Assembly: GCA_034336665.1 (NCBI GenBank) | Contig: CM067564.1 | Location: 43,940,451 to 44,004,450, forward strand | Source: Luscinia megarhynchos | Lineage: Eukaryota > Chordata > Aves > Passeriformes > Turdidae | DNA: 64,000 bases | Reading direction: 5' to 3' | Shown: positions 34,521 to 46,490 of the stretch, one piece after another | Layout of the letters: each line of letters starts with the position of its first letter | Position numbering within the stretch: position 1 is the stretch's first letter | Made by a program: the position numbers and the translations under genes | Notes under the pieces: generated by a model | The model's input: the letters and a program-made list of their open reading frames with translations, nothing else | Told to the model about the DNA's origin: nothing | The model's database searches: none

Positions 34521-36227
34521 TTTTTTTCTTTTCTATTTACTACTATATTTTTACTTTACTAAGGTAAAAATCCAAATAAGCCCAGAAGTGGCCCCTGGAT
34601 GCACTCCCCAGCTCTGTCCTAAAAAGCACAACAGCACCCAGCATAAACCACTTGTTTTCAGCCTGTTGCCACCACTAACAACCCAGATTTCATTTCCACC
34701 CCTCTTCCCCTCTGCCTTTTCCCTCTAGCCCAAGCTAAAACATTACAGGCTCTAACCCTTGAGTCAAGGGCAAAACTCAGCCCAGCCTCCTGCCTGAGTG
34801 ATGGCTCATGTCCTTCAAACCCACCTGCAGCCAGCCCCAAAATCTGTCCCAGGCTCACAGGAGCCAGCACAGGGCTGTGTGTCCTGGGGCAGGTGCAGGT
34901 GGAGCACAGTGATGCTCTCCAGGAGCAGGGAGGATGCTCCTGCCTCCTGTCCCAGCAGCTGGGTACAGGTGCATGGGCACAGGTTTGCAGCTTTTCACAG
35001 ATTTGAGGCTGGTGTGGCATCCCAAGTGCAGCTGTGAGGGAGGAGAGCAGCAGGTTCTGTTTTGGAAAGAGGGAAGAGTGGAGAGGTGAAGCAGTGGCAG
35101 GTGAGGCTTTGGGGCTGGAGTGCACATTGGTACAGTTCTTGTGGGTTTTACTCTTTTAGCACCTGGGCATCTGCTTAACAGTGCTTCTCCAGGCATTAAA
35201 TCTGTGTTATCAAGGCCTCCATTTCCTCTGGGCAGGATTTCATGAACAGAGGTGACCTTTGCATGCCCCCCACATTAAAAACACCTCTTGTCTCAGCCAC
35301 AGGTGCCTTTATCCTGTGTGAGCAGAGACGAGCAAAGCAGATGGTGTTTGGGTCTGGATTGAATTAGAGTTTTGCTTGCAGCTGGCTTAGCAAACAAATA
35401 ACTTTCTTCTGGGCAGCACAGCCCAGATCTCAAGCTGAAGTGTCCTTTGCAGCCTGCCCAGCTCACGTGCCCCTTTCTGCTGCTGGATTTCTGTGCAACA
35501 CCTGTCCCAACACAGCTAATGCTTTCTGATGATGGATCTGCAATTATGAGGCTGTGCAAACAGCTAAAAAACAATTGCATCACCCTCCCTGTGGCTGCTC
35601 TGGGGTGATTTGTGGAGCTGCTGATAGCAGCAGATGAAGGGCCAGCTCCACCAAGTGCAGCTTCCATCTGTGTCTGGGTGGACCAGGGGAGATATTTATG
35701 GGAGGAAAAGTGGAGGTTTTGCCTTTTGCAGGTGTGTTTGCAGCAGCAGCAGGCTGCCCACAGGGAGCACAACGTGCTGGCAGTGTCTCCTCTCGTCTGG
35801 TCGGTGTGGGGGAGCCCAGGGACAAGCTGCAGAAAGCTTTAGCAGCAGAGGAGCAGCAGCAGACAGCTCTCCCTTCCTCCCCCCAGCCTCCCAGGCTGGC
35901 TGCCAGCAGCAAGACTCTGCTGTATCATTTCAGGACACATCCCTGCATCCCACAGCTGAGCAGGGTGACCACTGGACTATTTAAAGTCTCTCCAATGTGT
36001 AAGGCAAATTCTGCTGATGCTGGTAAAGTGCTGGAGCAGGGGATGGCTTTAGGACCGAGGGGAATTTATCACTGTGAGCAGTTTTTGTCCCTCAAACATC
36101 CAAAGGAGATAAGAATAGAGAAAATCAGAGGTGAAGTAGGTTCCCCTGGTGCTGCACAAGTTTCTCTGCAAAATAAGTTGTTGGTGTGGCACTGAGCTGG
36201 GAATCCAACATGGAGATTTTCTGCTTT

Positions 36228-36257
36228 GCTGACTCTGTGTGACCTTGGACAAGTCTT
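36228..36257. repeat. MIR-like fragment
   Basis: TCTGTGTGACCTTGGACAAG matches the MIR core phrase GTGTGACCTTGGGCAAGTC. It directly abuts a CR1 tail. Confidence 0.5.
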
Positions 36258-36352
36258 AAAATCACAGTCTGGTTTGGGTTGAAGTGACCTTAAAGATCAT
36301 TTTGGGCAGGGACACCTTCCACTAGCCCAGGTTGCTCATCAGGGTCAAGTTC
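36258..36352 (-). mobile_element. CR1 LINE 3' tail
   Basis: GGTTTGGGTTGAAGTGACCT, TAAAGATCATTTTGGGCAGG, then GACACCTTCCACTAGCCCAG and GTTGCTCA. A minus-strand CR1 end with a small internal deletion. Confidence 0.88.
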
Positions 36353-37474
36353 TTCTCCTCCTCTGTTGATAAGCCCAAGTGTTGTCTGATCCCTCCTAGG
36401 AGCAGTGGAAAAGCCAGAACTTTCCAATATTTGTGCTATTAGATGCTCAACTTGGTCAAATTTACACAGATTTTTAGCCATGGCCACGAGGGCAGGAGCA
36501 TCCCAAATTTTCCTCCCTGCCTCCTTTTCAGCGAGGCAGCAGGAAGAATACAACTGAGGTCAAACATAGGGGGAAAAAAAAAGTTAGAATCAGTAACTTG
36601 CAAAAACTTTCCCCCTAATTTAGTTCTCAGCATTGCCCAAGTCATTCTGAATGCAACTTTCCCCAGTGCTGCTAGCCTGAGGCAGACACAGAGCTCAGGA
36701 AATTGTCCCCTGAGTGCCTCAGGTCTGTCAAAGTAATGAGGACCTTAAAAGTGAGCCTGGGCACAGAACATGTCAGACAACCTGAGCTGTGGGTGTTGCT
36801 GCTAATGCTCACTGGAATTATGCATGCACACAGTGCCCTGCACGGGAATTGCATCATTTTGGTGCAAAAATAAATGTGTCTGTACAGGATGGAGCTGTGC
36901 ATCTCCCTGCAAACACAGTCTGTGTGTGTGTGTACATCAGCTCCTTTCTGATCTGCTTGTTAACAAACAGAGCATGTGATTATCTGCTCACCCATGTCAG
37001 CACTGCTCTGCCTCTGATCCTGGCCATAGGTGTCCTGTCCAGCTCAGCAGCAGCTCAAGACTCTCAGGCATGATTTGGGATTAGTTATCCTGCAGCAACA
37101 GCCAGGCTGGGCTCTAAGAATAACTTTCCATTGGCCTTTGGATGTGTTGGCAGTAGCTGGGCTTGTGATGACAAAGTCACTGGAAGGGAAAATTAACAGC
37201 AAATTAATAAAACTTCATCCACATTTTTATTTGTGGAGGGGGGAGTTGAGTTTTGCTGCTGAGTCTCTGCTTTTGTGGTCTTCCTGTGTCACCCATAAAT
37301 TGGGACATCAGGGGACTGTGGTGGGACAGATGTCAGACAGCATTTTATTTTTTTTCTTTTCCCTTGAAATGCTCCCAGAGCTGCAGCTTATCAGGGCTTG
37401 TGTCCACAGTGCCTCATTACAGCTCTCAGCACAGAGAGCCCTTCTCCCAGCACTGCTGCTGGGCTGGAAATTGG

Positions 37475-37503
37475 GTCTCAGCTGGAAATCTCTGCTTGGG
37501 CCA
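37475..37503 (+). repeat. 29-bp segment repeated exactly at 41592-41620
   Basis: The identical 29-mer starts GTCTCAGCTGGAAATCTCTG and ends CTTGGGCCA in both places, on the same strand, 4.1 kb apart. Flanks differ, which suggests a fragment of an unnamed interspersed repeat. Confidence 0.8.
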
Positions 37504-39028
37504 ACGTGGGGCTCTCCATCACTCCTGTCCCTGCTCCTGCCTTGTGGCTCAGCTGCCCTTCAGCCTGCTCAAAACATCCAAGCCAAGTGGGGACAGGATT
37601 TTTTTTTAACCAAAATGCTCTGAGGGGAAGTGTCTGAAGAGGACAGATCTTGTTTGGTCTGATCTTGGGTGTTTCTTCTCAGGGAGCATCTTGCTCTGAA
37701 TGCAGCAGCTGCACTGTGTGTCCTGCTTCATTTTGAGCATCACAAAATGCCAGAATGGTTAAAAATTATATAAAATTGTAATGTGGTTTTCATGGTATTT
37801 GTAAGGGAAAGCCCAGAAAAGCATGCAGATTAGTATTAGTTAAAAAAAAATGTCTATGTGGGACTGTATTATTTGGAAAGAAGAGCTCATGCTCTGTAGC
37901 AATCTAGTATCTAGAAGATACTGCCTGGAATTTGGGACTGGTCAATTTTGGGGCAGTAGTATGGACTTTTTATCCTTCTGACACTCCTTCAAGAGCCCTT
38001 GGAGGCAGCAGGAATAGATTACTTCAGGTGGCATGTGCAAGTTTTGAAAAACCAAATTGGGGCTTAGTTGCCCTGGGTGCTACAGGAAGATGGAAAAAGA
38101 TTCCCCTGACCTGCTCAAGGGCTGAAAGACACTGAGCAGTTGGTGGAAGACAGAGTGACAAAGTGAACAGCACATATCTGCCCAGCAGCTTCAGGGTGCC
38201 TAAAACCCACTCAGAAGCATTTAGGAATGTGATTGGAGTTAAGAAATGCAGAGAAAACAAAACAAAGAGGTGTCTAATAATTAATTTTTCAGAATCTCCA
38301 GTCAATATCAAAATTCTGCTAATGGTTGCAGCAAAGTGCAGCTTTTTTTTAGGGTAGGGAGAGCAAATGCTGTCAGCAGTGCTGCTTCCCAGGGGTGTGT
38401 TGGAGTGGAGATCTGGCTGGGATTTGGGATGGCCCAGCCTTTTTATGGGGCTTGCTCATCTGCTCCCTTTAGCCACTGCATGAGGAGCTGAGGATGAAGA
38501 ATTTGCTGTGTCAGATCTTTTCCCTGGCCCCATCCAGAGCTGGTGGCTGCTGCTCCAAAAGGGGCTGGATACCTGCCATAAATGAAAGGAGGAAATTTTA
38601 TGCTGAGTAAAGCATAAAGAGAGGCTCTGTTCTCGCCTCTGCTGCAAACCCTGCATCACTGGAGAGAAATTATCACACCTCTGACTCTTCCCTCCCAGCA
38701 GTACAGCACTGCTCACAGCTTTTTCTTTATGTTTCCCACTCCTGCTGCGTGTCCAGCCTATTTCCTGCCAGCTCTGGTGCACTTGCAGGGTTGATGGTGC
38801 ATCCCTCAGGGATCCTGGCTCTGCAGGAGCTCACAGCTGTGCCCTGCATCCATCACATTGGCCTGGCCACTTGTGAGCCTTTCATTTGGGAGAAGTTCCC
38901 ATTTGCTGTGAGCCAGCTAGTGCTGGTCACTGGTAACTGATGCCCATCTGGTTTGCAGATCCTGGGGAGCAAATCCACTGCTCTGCATCCCTCTGAAGCT
39001 TTATTTCCAAACCTTATCCCCCATCCAG

Positions 39029-39138
39029 GCACTGAGCAGCCTGGTCTATGGAAGGTGTCCCTGCCCATGGCAGGGGGCTGGAACAAAATTATCTTTTAGG
39101 TCCCTTCCAACCCAAATAATTTTGGGATTCCCTGATCC
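39029..39138 (+). mobile_element. CR1 LINE 3' tail
   Basis: GAGCAGCCTGGTCTATGGAA, GGTGTCCCTGCCCATGGCAG, TAGGTCCCTTCCAACCCAAA and a degraded ATTTTGGGATTCC end. Confidence 0.92.
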
Positions 39139-39929
39139 CAGCATCATCTCTGATTTTCCCTGTCCTGTTACTTTTACTTTTTCCCTCAGACCACTCTGCT
39201 CCAGCTGTGTTTTGAATATACAGCAAAATCTCAGACCTCAAAGGTTGGGGATTCTCTGCTGGCTTCTTTCCAGTGCTTTCAAATGGAGATCTCAGTTTTT
39301 CCACAACCAGCTGATCAAGGTTTTGTTTTTTTCCCATGTTTTATTTCACAGATATCTGGATAATGAGGTAGCCAGTGGTCACTGCTGTGAGTGCAGAGTG
39401 ACTCTCCCTGCCAGTCTGTCAGGAGGCAGCTGAAGAGCAGTGAAATTTGGCTCCTGGTGGATACACACAATGCTGATTCTGAGCTTGACAGAGAGGACCT
39501 GTGCCTCACAGATCTTCCCAAAATTGCCAGGCAGGGGGAAACATCCCCACAATAAACTCTGCTGAAGACAGCTTCAGCCACCAAGGGAACAAAAGAGCTG
39601 CCTGGTGACTCTCAGGGAAAGCTGGGTCACAGACCCTTTCCTTGCTGTGTTAGGGCTCCCATCTGAACCACACCCAGCACATTTAGATTTCATTTGGGCT
39701 TTTCCAGAGCCCCAAAGCCTCAAAGGGAATGTGGGAGCATAAGCTGAGCTGCTGAGGAAGGAAATGCTGTTTTCCTCAAGGCTGTCTTAAAATGCTGGAA
39801 TGGATACACGAACTGGGATGAAACCCAGTTCATTTTCTTTCCAACATTCATCACTCCTTTAGGGGTAGAGGCTGTGTTTATTCCTCTTCATGTCTAGAGC
39901 TCATCAGGGTCTCCTTCCCAGTCAATTGC

Positions 39930-40165
39930 TGTCCTGGTTTCCACTGGAATAAAGTTAATTTTCTTCCTGGGATGCTGTGTTTTGGATTTGGCATGAGAAT
40001 CGTGGTGATAACACACTGATGGTTTTACTTGCTGCTAAGCAGGGTTTAAACTAACTCCGGGATTTTTCAGCTTCTCCTGCTCTGACAGGAAGGCTGGAGG
40101 TGCACCAGGAGCTGGGAAAGCACACAGCTGACCCAAACTGGTCAAAAGAATATTCCATTAAATTT
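39930..40165 (+). mobile_element. 5' part of an avian ERVL-type LTR, truncated
   Basis: TGTCCTGGTTTCCACTGGAA, AAAGTTAATTTTCTTC, TGTTTTGGATTTGGCATGAG, ATAACACACTGATGG, GGCTGGAGGTGCACCAGGAG and GACCCAAACTGGTC follow the order of a common bird ERVL LTR as I remember it. The match stops near ATATTCCATTAAA, before the TATA and polyadenylation region, so the right part is missing. Confidence 0.82.
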
Positions 40166-41591
40166 TAATTTTTTTTGCCAGCCTGGTGCTGCCAACCCTG
40201 TGAGAGCTGCACCTCAGGGAAAAACAGCAGAGAAACTCTTGGTGCTGGAGAGAACAGAGTGCCAGCACTGTGTGGTGGCTTTGCTGGGGACAGAAATGAG
40301 AGTTTGAGACTGAAATCAGCCTGACACTCTGGCTTTTGGCAATATTTCCCTTTTCTCAGTGCCCTGGACCTCTATGATCTCACACAGACAAGGTGGGATG
40401 AGCCAAGTCAGGCACTGCTGTGACATGGTTTGCTTGAAATCAGTGACCTTGTGTGCTCTTTGTTTGTTGGGGGGGTTACATTTCCCCAGTGACTGTGGTA
40501 AGGAGCAATTTCGTGGATTTGTCCTCAGGATCCCTTCAGGAGGCTGGGAAATGCTGTTACCTGTGTCACATCACTGGCAGGCTGGGTCCCTTCCAGTTCA
40601 GGAGGTTCCCTGATTCCATAGCACACAGCCCTGGGGACTCACACCCCTGTCTGCTCCAGAAAACAGAGTTCAGCTCTGCTCTCTGGGTTTGTAGGTTATT
40701 TCCATGACCTCAAAACTCCATTCTTGTTTCTGTGACGCTGAGTGTTTGTGTTCTTTCATTCAAGTCTCTGTAGCAAATTCCTGGAGGAGCTGAGAAATCA
40801 TTACAAACCTCTCTGCTCTCCCTTCCAAGCACAGAGGAACACAGCTCTGACCTGCTTTTGCTGGTAGAAAACCAAGTATGAAATGCAGGCAGAAACAACA
40901 TCCACATGCAGTTTTATCACATGAAAAGAGCTGGGGGAAAAAGGAAGCAAGTTTCACTCATGGCTTGTGTTAATCCCATCATTTAATACTCTTCTGGCAC
41001 AGACACAGGTAACAAGGTGATGGGCAGCATCTGAAGGCCTGAGAGGAATAATCTGTGTGATGAGGGAAGGCTGTGTTGTCCCTCTGTATCTTAATTCCCT
41101 TGCAAACAAACCTCTCCTGAAATTAATCTCTGTGTTTGGGATAAGCTGCAGCTTGAGCAGGGATCTGTTCTTTTTGTGAGCTCTGGTGTGGGGTGTCCCC
41201 AAAGTGAGACTTGCCTTCAGCTTGGACAGGTTGTAAGTTCAGGGAGAAGGGATTTAGCCAAGTTAGAATCCAGTCTTTGTTGGGGAAGCTGTTGACAATG
41301 TCACTATGTGGGTTTTCTTGCCATGTTGGCTCCCAAAGAAAAGTTTCTATCCATGGTAATCAGGTTTATTAAAGGAAACCATGGACCAAAGTCTTTAGAT
41401 GAGATTACAGGGGTTGTGTAGCTGCACTTGGTGCTGAATTGCTCTGTGCTGGCTGCAGTGCTGGTGTCTGCCCTTTCAGCATCTCTGCCCAGCTCCTGCA
41501 TCCAGCAGTGAACAGCCTGAGAGCAGGGAAAGCAAACTCAGGAACAGGCTGCCTGATGAGCTGGGCTTCACTGCCCACCCTGCACTGCCCA

Positions 41592-41620
41592 GTCTCAGCT
41601 GGAAATCTCTGCTTGGGCCA
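41592..41620 (+). repeat. 29-bp segment repeated exactly at 37475-37503
   Basis: Second copy of the 29-mer described at 37475. Confidence 0.8.
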
Positions 41621-41989
41621 GTCCTGGGGGCTCCTGGCTGCCTCCAGCCAGGTGGGGAACTCACTGTGCCCATCTGCCAGGGCTCTGGGGTGCTGCCAGA
41701 CCCACTGCCCATGAGGATGTGCTGAGTCTTCCCTGTCCCCAGAGCAATTTTTCAGCTCATTTTGGTTGTATTCAAGGCTTTAATATGTATTTTTGCTGAG
41801 CTGGACCCAGAGTGGGACTGCTCCTGTGATTTTCTGTGTCCAGGCTCTTCCCCCTGTGTTGGGGAGGTAATATCAAAATCATATGAATGCCTAGCAAGTA
41901 GTTCTGAAACAATAGATGAAATAGAAATGTTGGCAGTTTTTGACATAGACACTGAAAATAGTTATCTTAAGGTTTGAGTTCTCTTCCTT

Positions 41990-42405
41990 TGTTTAGATGA
42001 TACCAAATGGCACAAATACCAAAGAGCAACAGACATTTTGTTTCATGCCTGGTAGAAAAGGTCTCAAGATAAGGGTTACAGATAAGAAAGCCATAAAACA
42101 TAGTAATTTAGGGAATCCTATAGGTTGCATGCAAATATTAGGAAATTAATATATTGTATTAGATTGGTTATTGGAAATTGTAATATTCATTAGCAAAAAA
42201 TACTTATTGTGTTGTAAAATGGAAAATTGCTCTCTTGTCTCTCTTGCCTCTCTTGCCTCTTGTCTTCTTGTCTCTGCTCTCTCTGCTCTCTTGCTCTAAC
42301 CTCTCTCTAAGCTTTCTCTGACACCCACACCCTATGATAAAATACTAACCTAAAAAACAAAATATACTGAGCTTCTGAGTCTGTCCTGCCACCGCCCGAC
42401 AACAA
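41990..42405 (+). mobile_element. Possible LTR-like AT-rich insert with CT-rich core
   Basis: An AT-rich stretch (TTAATATATTGTATTAG, TAATATTCATTAGC) leads to a CTCTCTTG-type tract (42230-42300), then CACCCACACCCTATGATAAA, ACTAACCTAAAAAACAAAA and CCCGACAACA. The texture (AT-rich U3, pyrimidine tract, polyadenylation-like signal, CA end) is that of an avian retroviral LTR, but no clear TG start or target duplication was found. Confidence 0.42.
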
Positions 42406-44094
42406 AAACCCCGCAGCCCCGTGACTCTGTGTGTCCCTGCTGCCACAAGTGGCCGTGGCAGGGGAGCTGGTGGCTCTGTCTGGCACTCTGATGGCAGCAG
42501 GGCTGTGTGTGTGTGAGTGAGGGGAGTGCTGCTGTCCCACACCCACCCAGTGACGTGTTCCTTCCAGGAGCTGTCACTGCACAGGTGGGGATTTGTCCCA
42601 GACTCCAGTACAGGGACGTGACCATGGATTTTGTGAGACTGTCAATCAAAACCCAGCTCTCTCTTTCCCCTCTCCCTGTACACTTCCTTCCCTCTCTCTC
42701 AACTGACAGATCAGTCCTTTGTGTCCTCTTTATTCCTGATTTATTCCTACTTCCTCAGGCATAACTCATCCTTGACTTTGTCCCCTTGAACACTGCTGCA
42801 TTTTGAGGATGTATTCATCACTCCCTAAATTCCCATCTAATCATCACAGTTAAAAGACACTTGGAATGCTTCTTCCTCTGAGACTCTTTCACATCCAAAC
42901 TTTTCTTGTCCATAATAACTCCATGTGTTTACCACAGATTTGCATGTTCTGCAGTCTTGGGATTGTGTCCTGGAGATCCCTGGGCAGAACTAGACTGCGA
43001 ACTTTAACTCAGTGGTCTCAAACCTCTGCTGGAAATGCTCAATAACAACAAAAAAAGTAACCAGGCTCTGCTGTTGCTGTTCTCCAGGAGGAAACCAGTA
43101 TTTAAACCAAACTCTGGGAATTCAAGGCATCTTCTGGGGAATGTGTTACTTGCAAGCCATAAAGCTGTGATTCCACAGGCAAGACAGTGGTGTGAAACTT
43201 CCTGTGACTCGTGAGACCTTCCTCTGCCATGGATGAAACCTTGTCTGAAGCAGCTGGATTTGCTCTGGGACCTTCCCAGGGACCTTGGATGTGCTGCTGG
43301 AGAGGCTGCTGTGGCAGGAGCCACGTGGAGGGCTGATGTGGAGCCCTGTGTGGTGGCTGTGGCATCACTGCTGGCCACATCCCCAGTGGAAAAAGCAGTT
43401 TGGGTTTATTTTGGAAACAGCCAGCTCAGAGCCAAAGCCCAGCCCTTGCTGGCTGTGCCCTTTTGTTTATTTGCTTTGTTTTTAGAATATAATTTCTCTC
43501 TTGTAGACTCTGCATTATTGGCACTGTGTTATTGCCTTCCCAGCTGCTGTGATTCCTGCCATCCAGACACAGGGAAAAAAACCCATCCACAACCCATCCC
43601 CTTCTCCTTGGTGCATCCTCTCAGGGGTTGCACAAACCCTCCTCTCTTCTGCAGGCTAAACATCCAGACATCCTTGTCCCTGGCCTCTGCTGTTATTCAT
43701 TAATTAAGCCAAATTATAAATGATAGAGGCTCCAGGACTGATTTGGGCTCCAGGACAGAGGGTGCAGGGTGAACAGCATGAGCAGATGGGAGAGGAGAGA
43801 GGGCCAGCAGCAAGCAGAGAGAAAATCCTGCTCCTAGGGTCCCTCAGATGGCTGCAGGAGGATGGCAGAGCAGCCCCAGGCTCGTGCTGGCCCTGCTTTG
43901 TCCCAAAATGCTGCTCCTGTGCATTCCTGGTGCTCTCAGACTGCTGATGCTCTTTCCTCTGCAGGTAAACTTCCTCCCCCTTCAGTTCAGTGTTTTGGAA
44001 ACTGTAAAGCCTTTGCCTGCTGTAAAGCCTTAGTGGAATTTCTCACTGGAGTCTCTCTGCTTACAGATCAAATGTGCTGCCTTTGCCTGGAGGG

Positions 44095-44135
44095 ATCTCA
44101 GAATGGTTTGGGTTGGAAGGGATCTAACAAGGTTC
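44095..44135 (-). mobile_element. CR1 LINE terminal fragment
   Basis: ATCTCAGAATGGTTTGGGTT then GGAAGGGATCTAACAAGG. Only the last 40 bp or so of the element remain recognisable. Confidence 0.75.
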
Positions 44136-46039
44136 TCCTCATAATTCCCTTCCTCTACAAGTGATAGTCTGACCTCAGATCAATTCTCACCTGCATAGGC
44201 CTCAAAGAATTTATATCTGGAGTCTGCCTCTTCTCATTTTGTGTTGGCTGTTTGTTTCAATGGGTAGATTTAATCCCATTTTTGCAGGTGCTGTGATGAA
44301 TTTTGGGCAGAGGGGATGCTCAGTACCTCTTCAATCTCAGGGTTGCAGCAGTTCCCATTTCCCTGCCCTGCAGCTCTGCTGACTCTGCAGAGTAAAATAT
44401 AGGGTACAGATACCTTTTTAGTACTTGGAAAGAATAATTTCTTCCTGATCAAACCAGTGCCTGTTGGAAATGTGGATCATAACTCATCAGTGACGGGAGC
44501 TCAGGGGCTCAGGGTCGCCACGTGATGTTTCTGAACACAGGACTCAAACAGGGACAGCTTCCCTCTTCTGCTGCTCTCTCAAGGATGGGCTCCTTAGAAA
44601 GAGGAATGGTTGTGTGGGGAGAGCTCATCCCACCCCTGCTCTCTCCATCATAATAAAGGTTATTAGCAGCCTACGTGACCAGCCTGCCTATCCCTGCAGG
44701 ACAGTCCTGCAAACTCTGCACTGCAAGCCTGCCTTTATTAAATATTTGCTTGACCAGAGAGGCAAAGCAGAACAGGGTAAACATGACTAAAGTAAATGTG
44801 GGCTGACCTTTGTCCATCATCCATCCAGTGCCTGTGGCTGCTGCTGCAGGGAGGGCAGCGGGAGGTGAAGGTGATCCTACAACAGCTTGGAAATTCTGGC
44901 TGCTGTGAGAGAATTTTGAAATATTTTGGGTGCATAAAAGTGTTGGCTGTTCTACAAGCCCAGACTTACCCTTTCCACTGTCAGATCTAATCAGCCTACA
45001 GGTCAAAAGGATGTGGGATTTATTCTCCCTTGTTATTTTTTGAAGTGAATTTTTCAGTTCCACCAGCGTTAGCAGGGCTGCACAGATCTGAAAAAGCTAC
45101 ACATCCAGACCTGTGTCACTGTCACATCTTCCTCCCTGCTGGGATCTGCAAACAGGGATTTTTTTTCCTTGCCTCCTACTTGTGCGAGCCTGGCTGTCAT
45201 CAGTGGTTACACCTCTGATTTCAGCAGAGTCACTCTGTGACAGAGGGGTTGGGACACTGCAGGAGAGGAGCTGTGTTTGGCTTGTGTCCTTTTTTTAAAA
45301 TCAAGGACAGCTTTGTGAAGTTCTGATGTGGATGATAGAGGGATGAAGGGCCTGGCCACCAGGTTTGTGTGGTCAGCACTCACTGAGGAGCTTGGCTTGT
45401 GAGAGCTGGTAGAACTCCATGCCCCACATGCTCTGTGGGGCCACAAAGGGATAAAGCTGCTCTTGGTACAGAAGCAACCAAAAAAGTGAAGGAAAATGCA
45501 GCAGATGGGTGTGTTGAGTAGGAAGAGATTTTTTCATGGGGTTTGGTGATATGCCCACCAAATGTTTGAACCCCACACTGCTCCCATCACCATGATTAAA
45601 ACCTGGGAGATTTTAAGGGACTGAGTGGTGCAAGGAAAGCCTCTTCCCTCTCTTTGGAAAGGTACCAGGCTCATTGGGTCATTGGTTTTCCTACTTCACT
45701 GCTGGTAGATCAGCAACCCCTTTCTCCTCAGTCACCTGAGATTCCCAGGAGAGATGGATCTCCTTTAGATGATGTTCCTTGGCTGTGAAGTGGGTGGAGA
45801 GTGGTCTGTGCTGACAGCCCAGGGCAGGGAGGACACCCAGTGCCCAGTTTGCTCCCAGCCCTCTGCAGATGTGGCAGTGACAGCTGGCTCACCACAACCC
45901 CTGGGGCTGGATCTGGAAGAGCTCCTGCTCAAACAGGCCCATTCTGGACTGAGATCTCCCTGAAAGGATGTTAATGTCACACCAGGGCTGGCTCCTTCCC
46001 GGCAAACTTCAAGGGCTGCGGGAGAGCTCAGCATCCATC

Positions 46040-46120
46040 TGGCCCCATCCCTGTGGGCAGATCCCTGACCTTCTCCAGGCTTCAGTGCCTCGTCCAGAAG
46101 AGCAGGATAATAATCCTTCT
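46040..46120 (+). repeat. MIR-like fragment upstream of exon 2
   Basis: CTTCAGTGCCTCGTCCAGAA and GAGCAGGATAATAATCCTTC follow the MIR order (CCTCAGTTTCC..., AGGATAATAAT). A diverged, short match. Confidence 0.45.
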
Positions 46121-46490
46121 CCAGTTCTGGCGTCTCAGATAGCAAACACACAGCTGGGCTGATGCTGGCAGTGCAAACAGCAATGCTGGGTGATGATTTT
46201 ACCTTTACCCTTCTGCAGGTCCAGTCAATATTTATGCTGGATGTGGGGCAGGGGTGTGTGATGGAGAGGGAAAGGGTGCTGATTTATTACTCTGCTGTGT
46301 GATTTCTGCTTTTTCTCCCAGCATCTTTTCTGTCAGGAGGGCTCCCTTTGTGCTGGTTTTAAGTAGAGAGCTCAGAGTGGAGAAAGGGAGGATTAGCAAT
46401 TAAATACGCTCTGATGATGGCATGGTTGTGAAGGAGGGAGGAGGAAGGAATACTCCATAGTAATGTACTTTTGTTTTCTTTTTTTCTCAG

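Larger units (their letters stand above)
20883..46490 (+). other. PLXNA4: Probable PLXNA4 intron 1
   Basis: The interval is bounded by the candidate exon 1 donor and the well-supported exon 2 acceptor. I see no coding sequence in it. It holds the downstream half of the CpG island, CR1 tails (24518, 34260, 36258, 39029, 44095), MIR-like pieces (24187, 26690, 36228, 46040), LTR-like blocks (30615, 39930, 41990), local tandem duplications and several simple repeats. Stretches not listed separately, such as 25000-26600, 27700-30500, 31700-33500 and 42700-44000, show nothing I can name. Confidence 0.55.
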
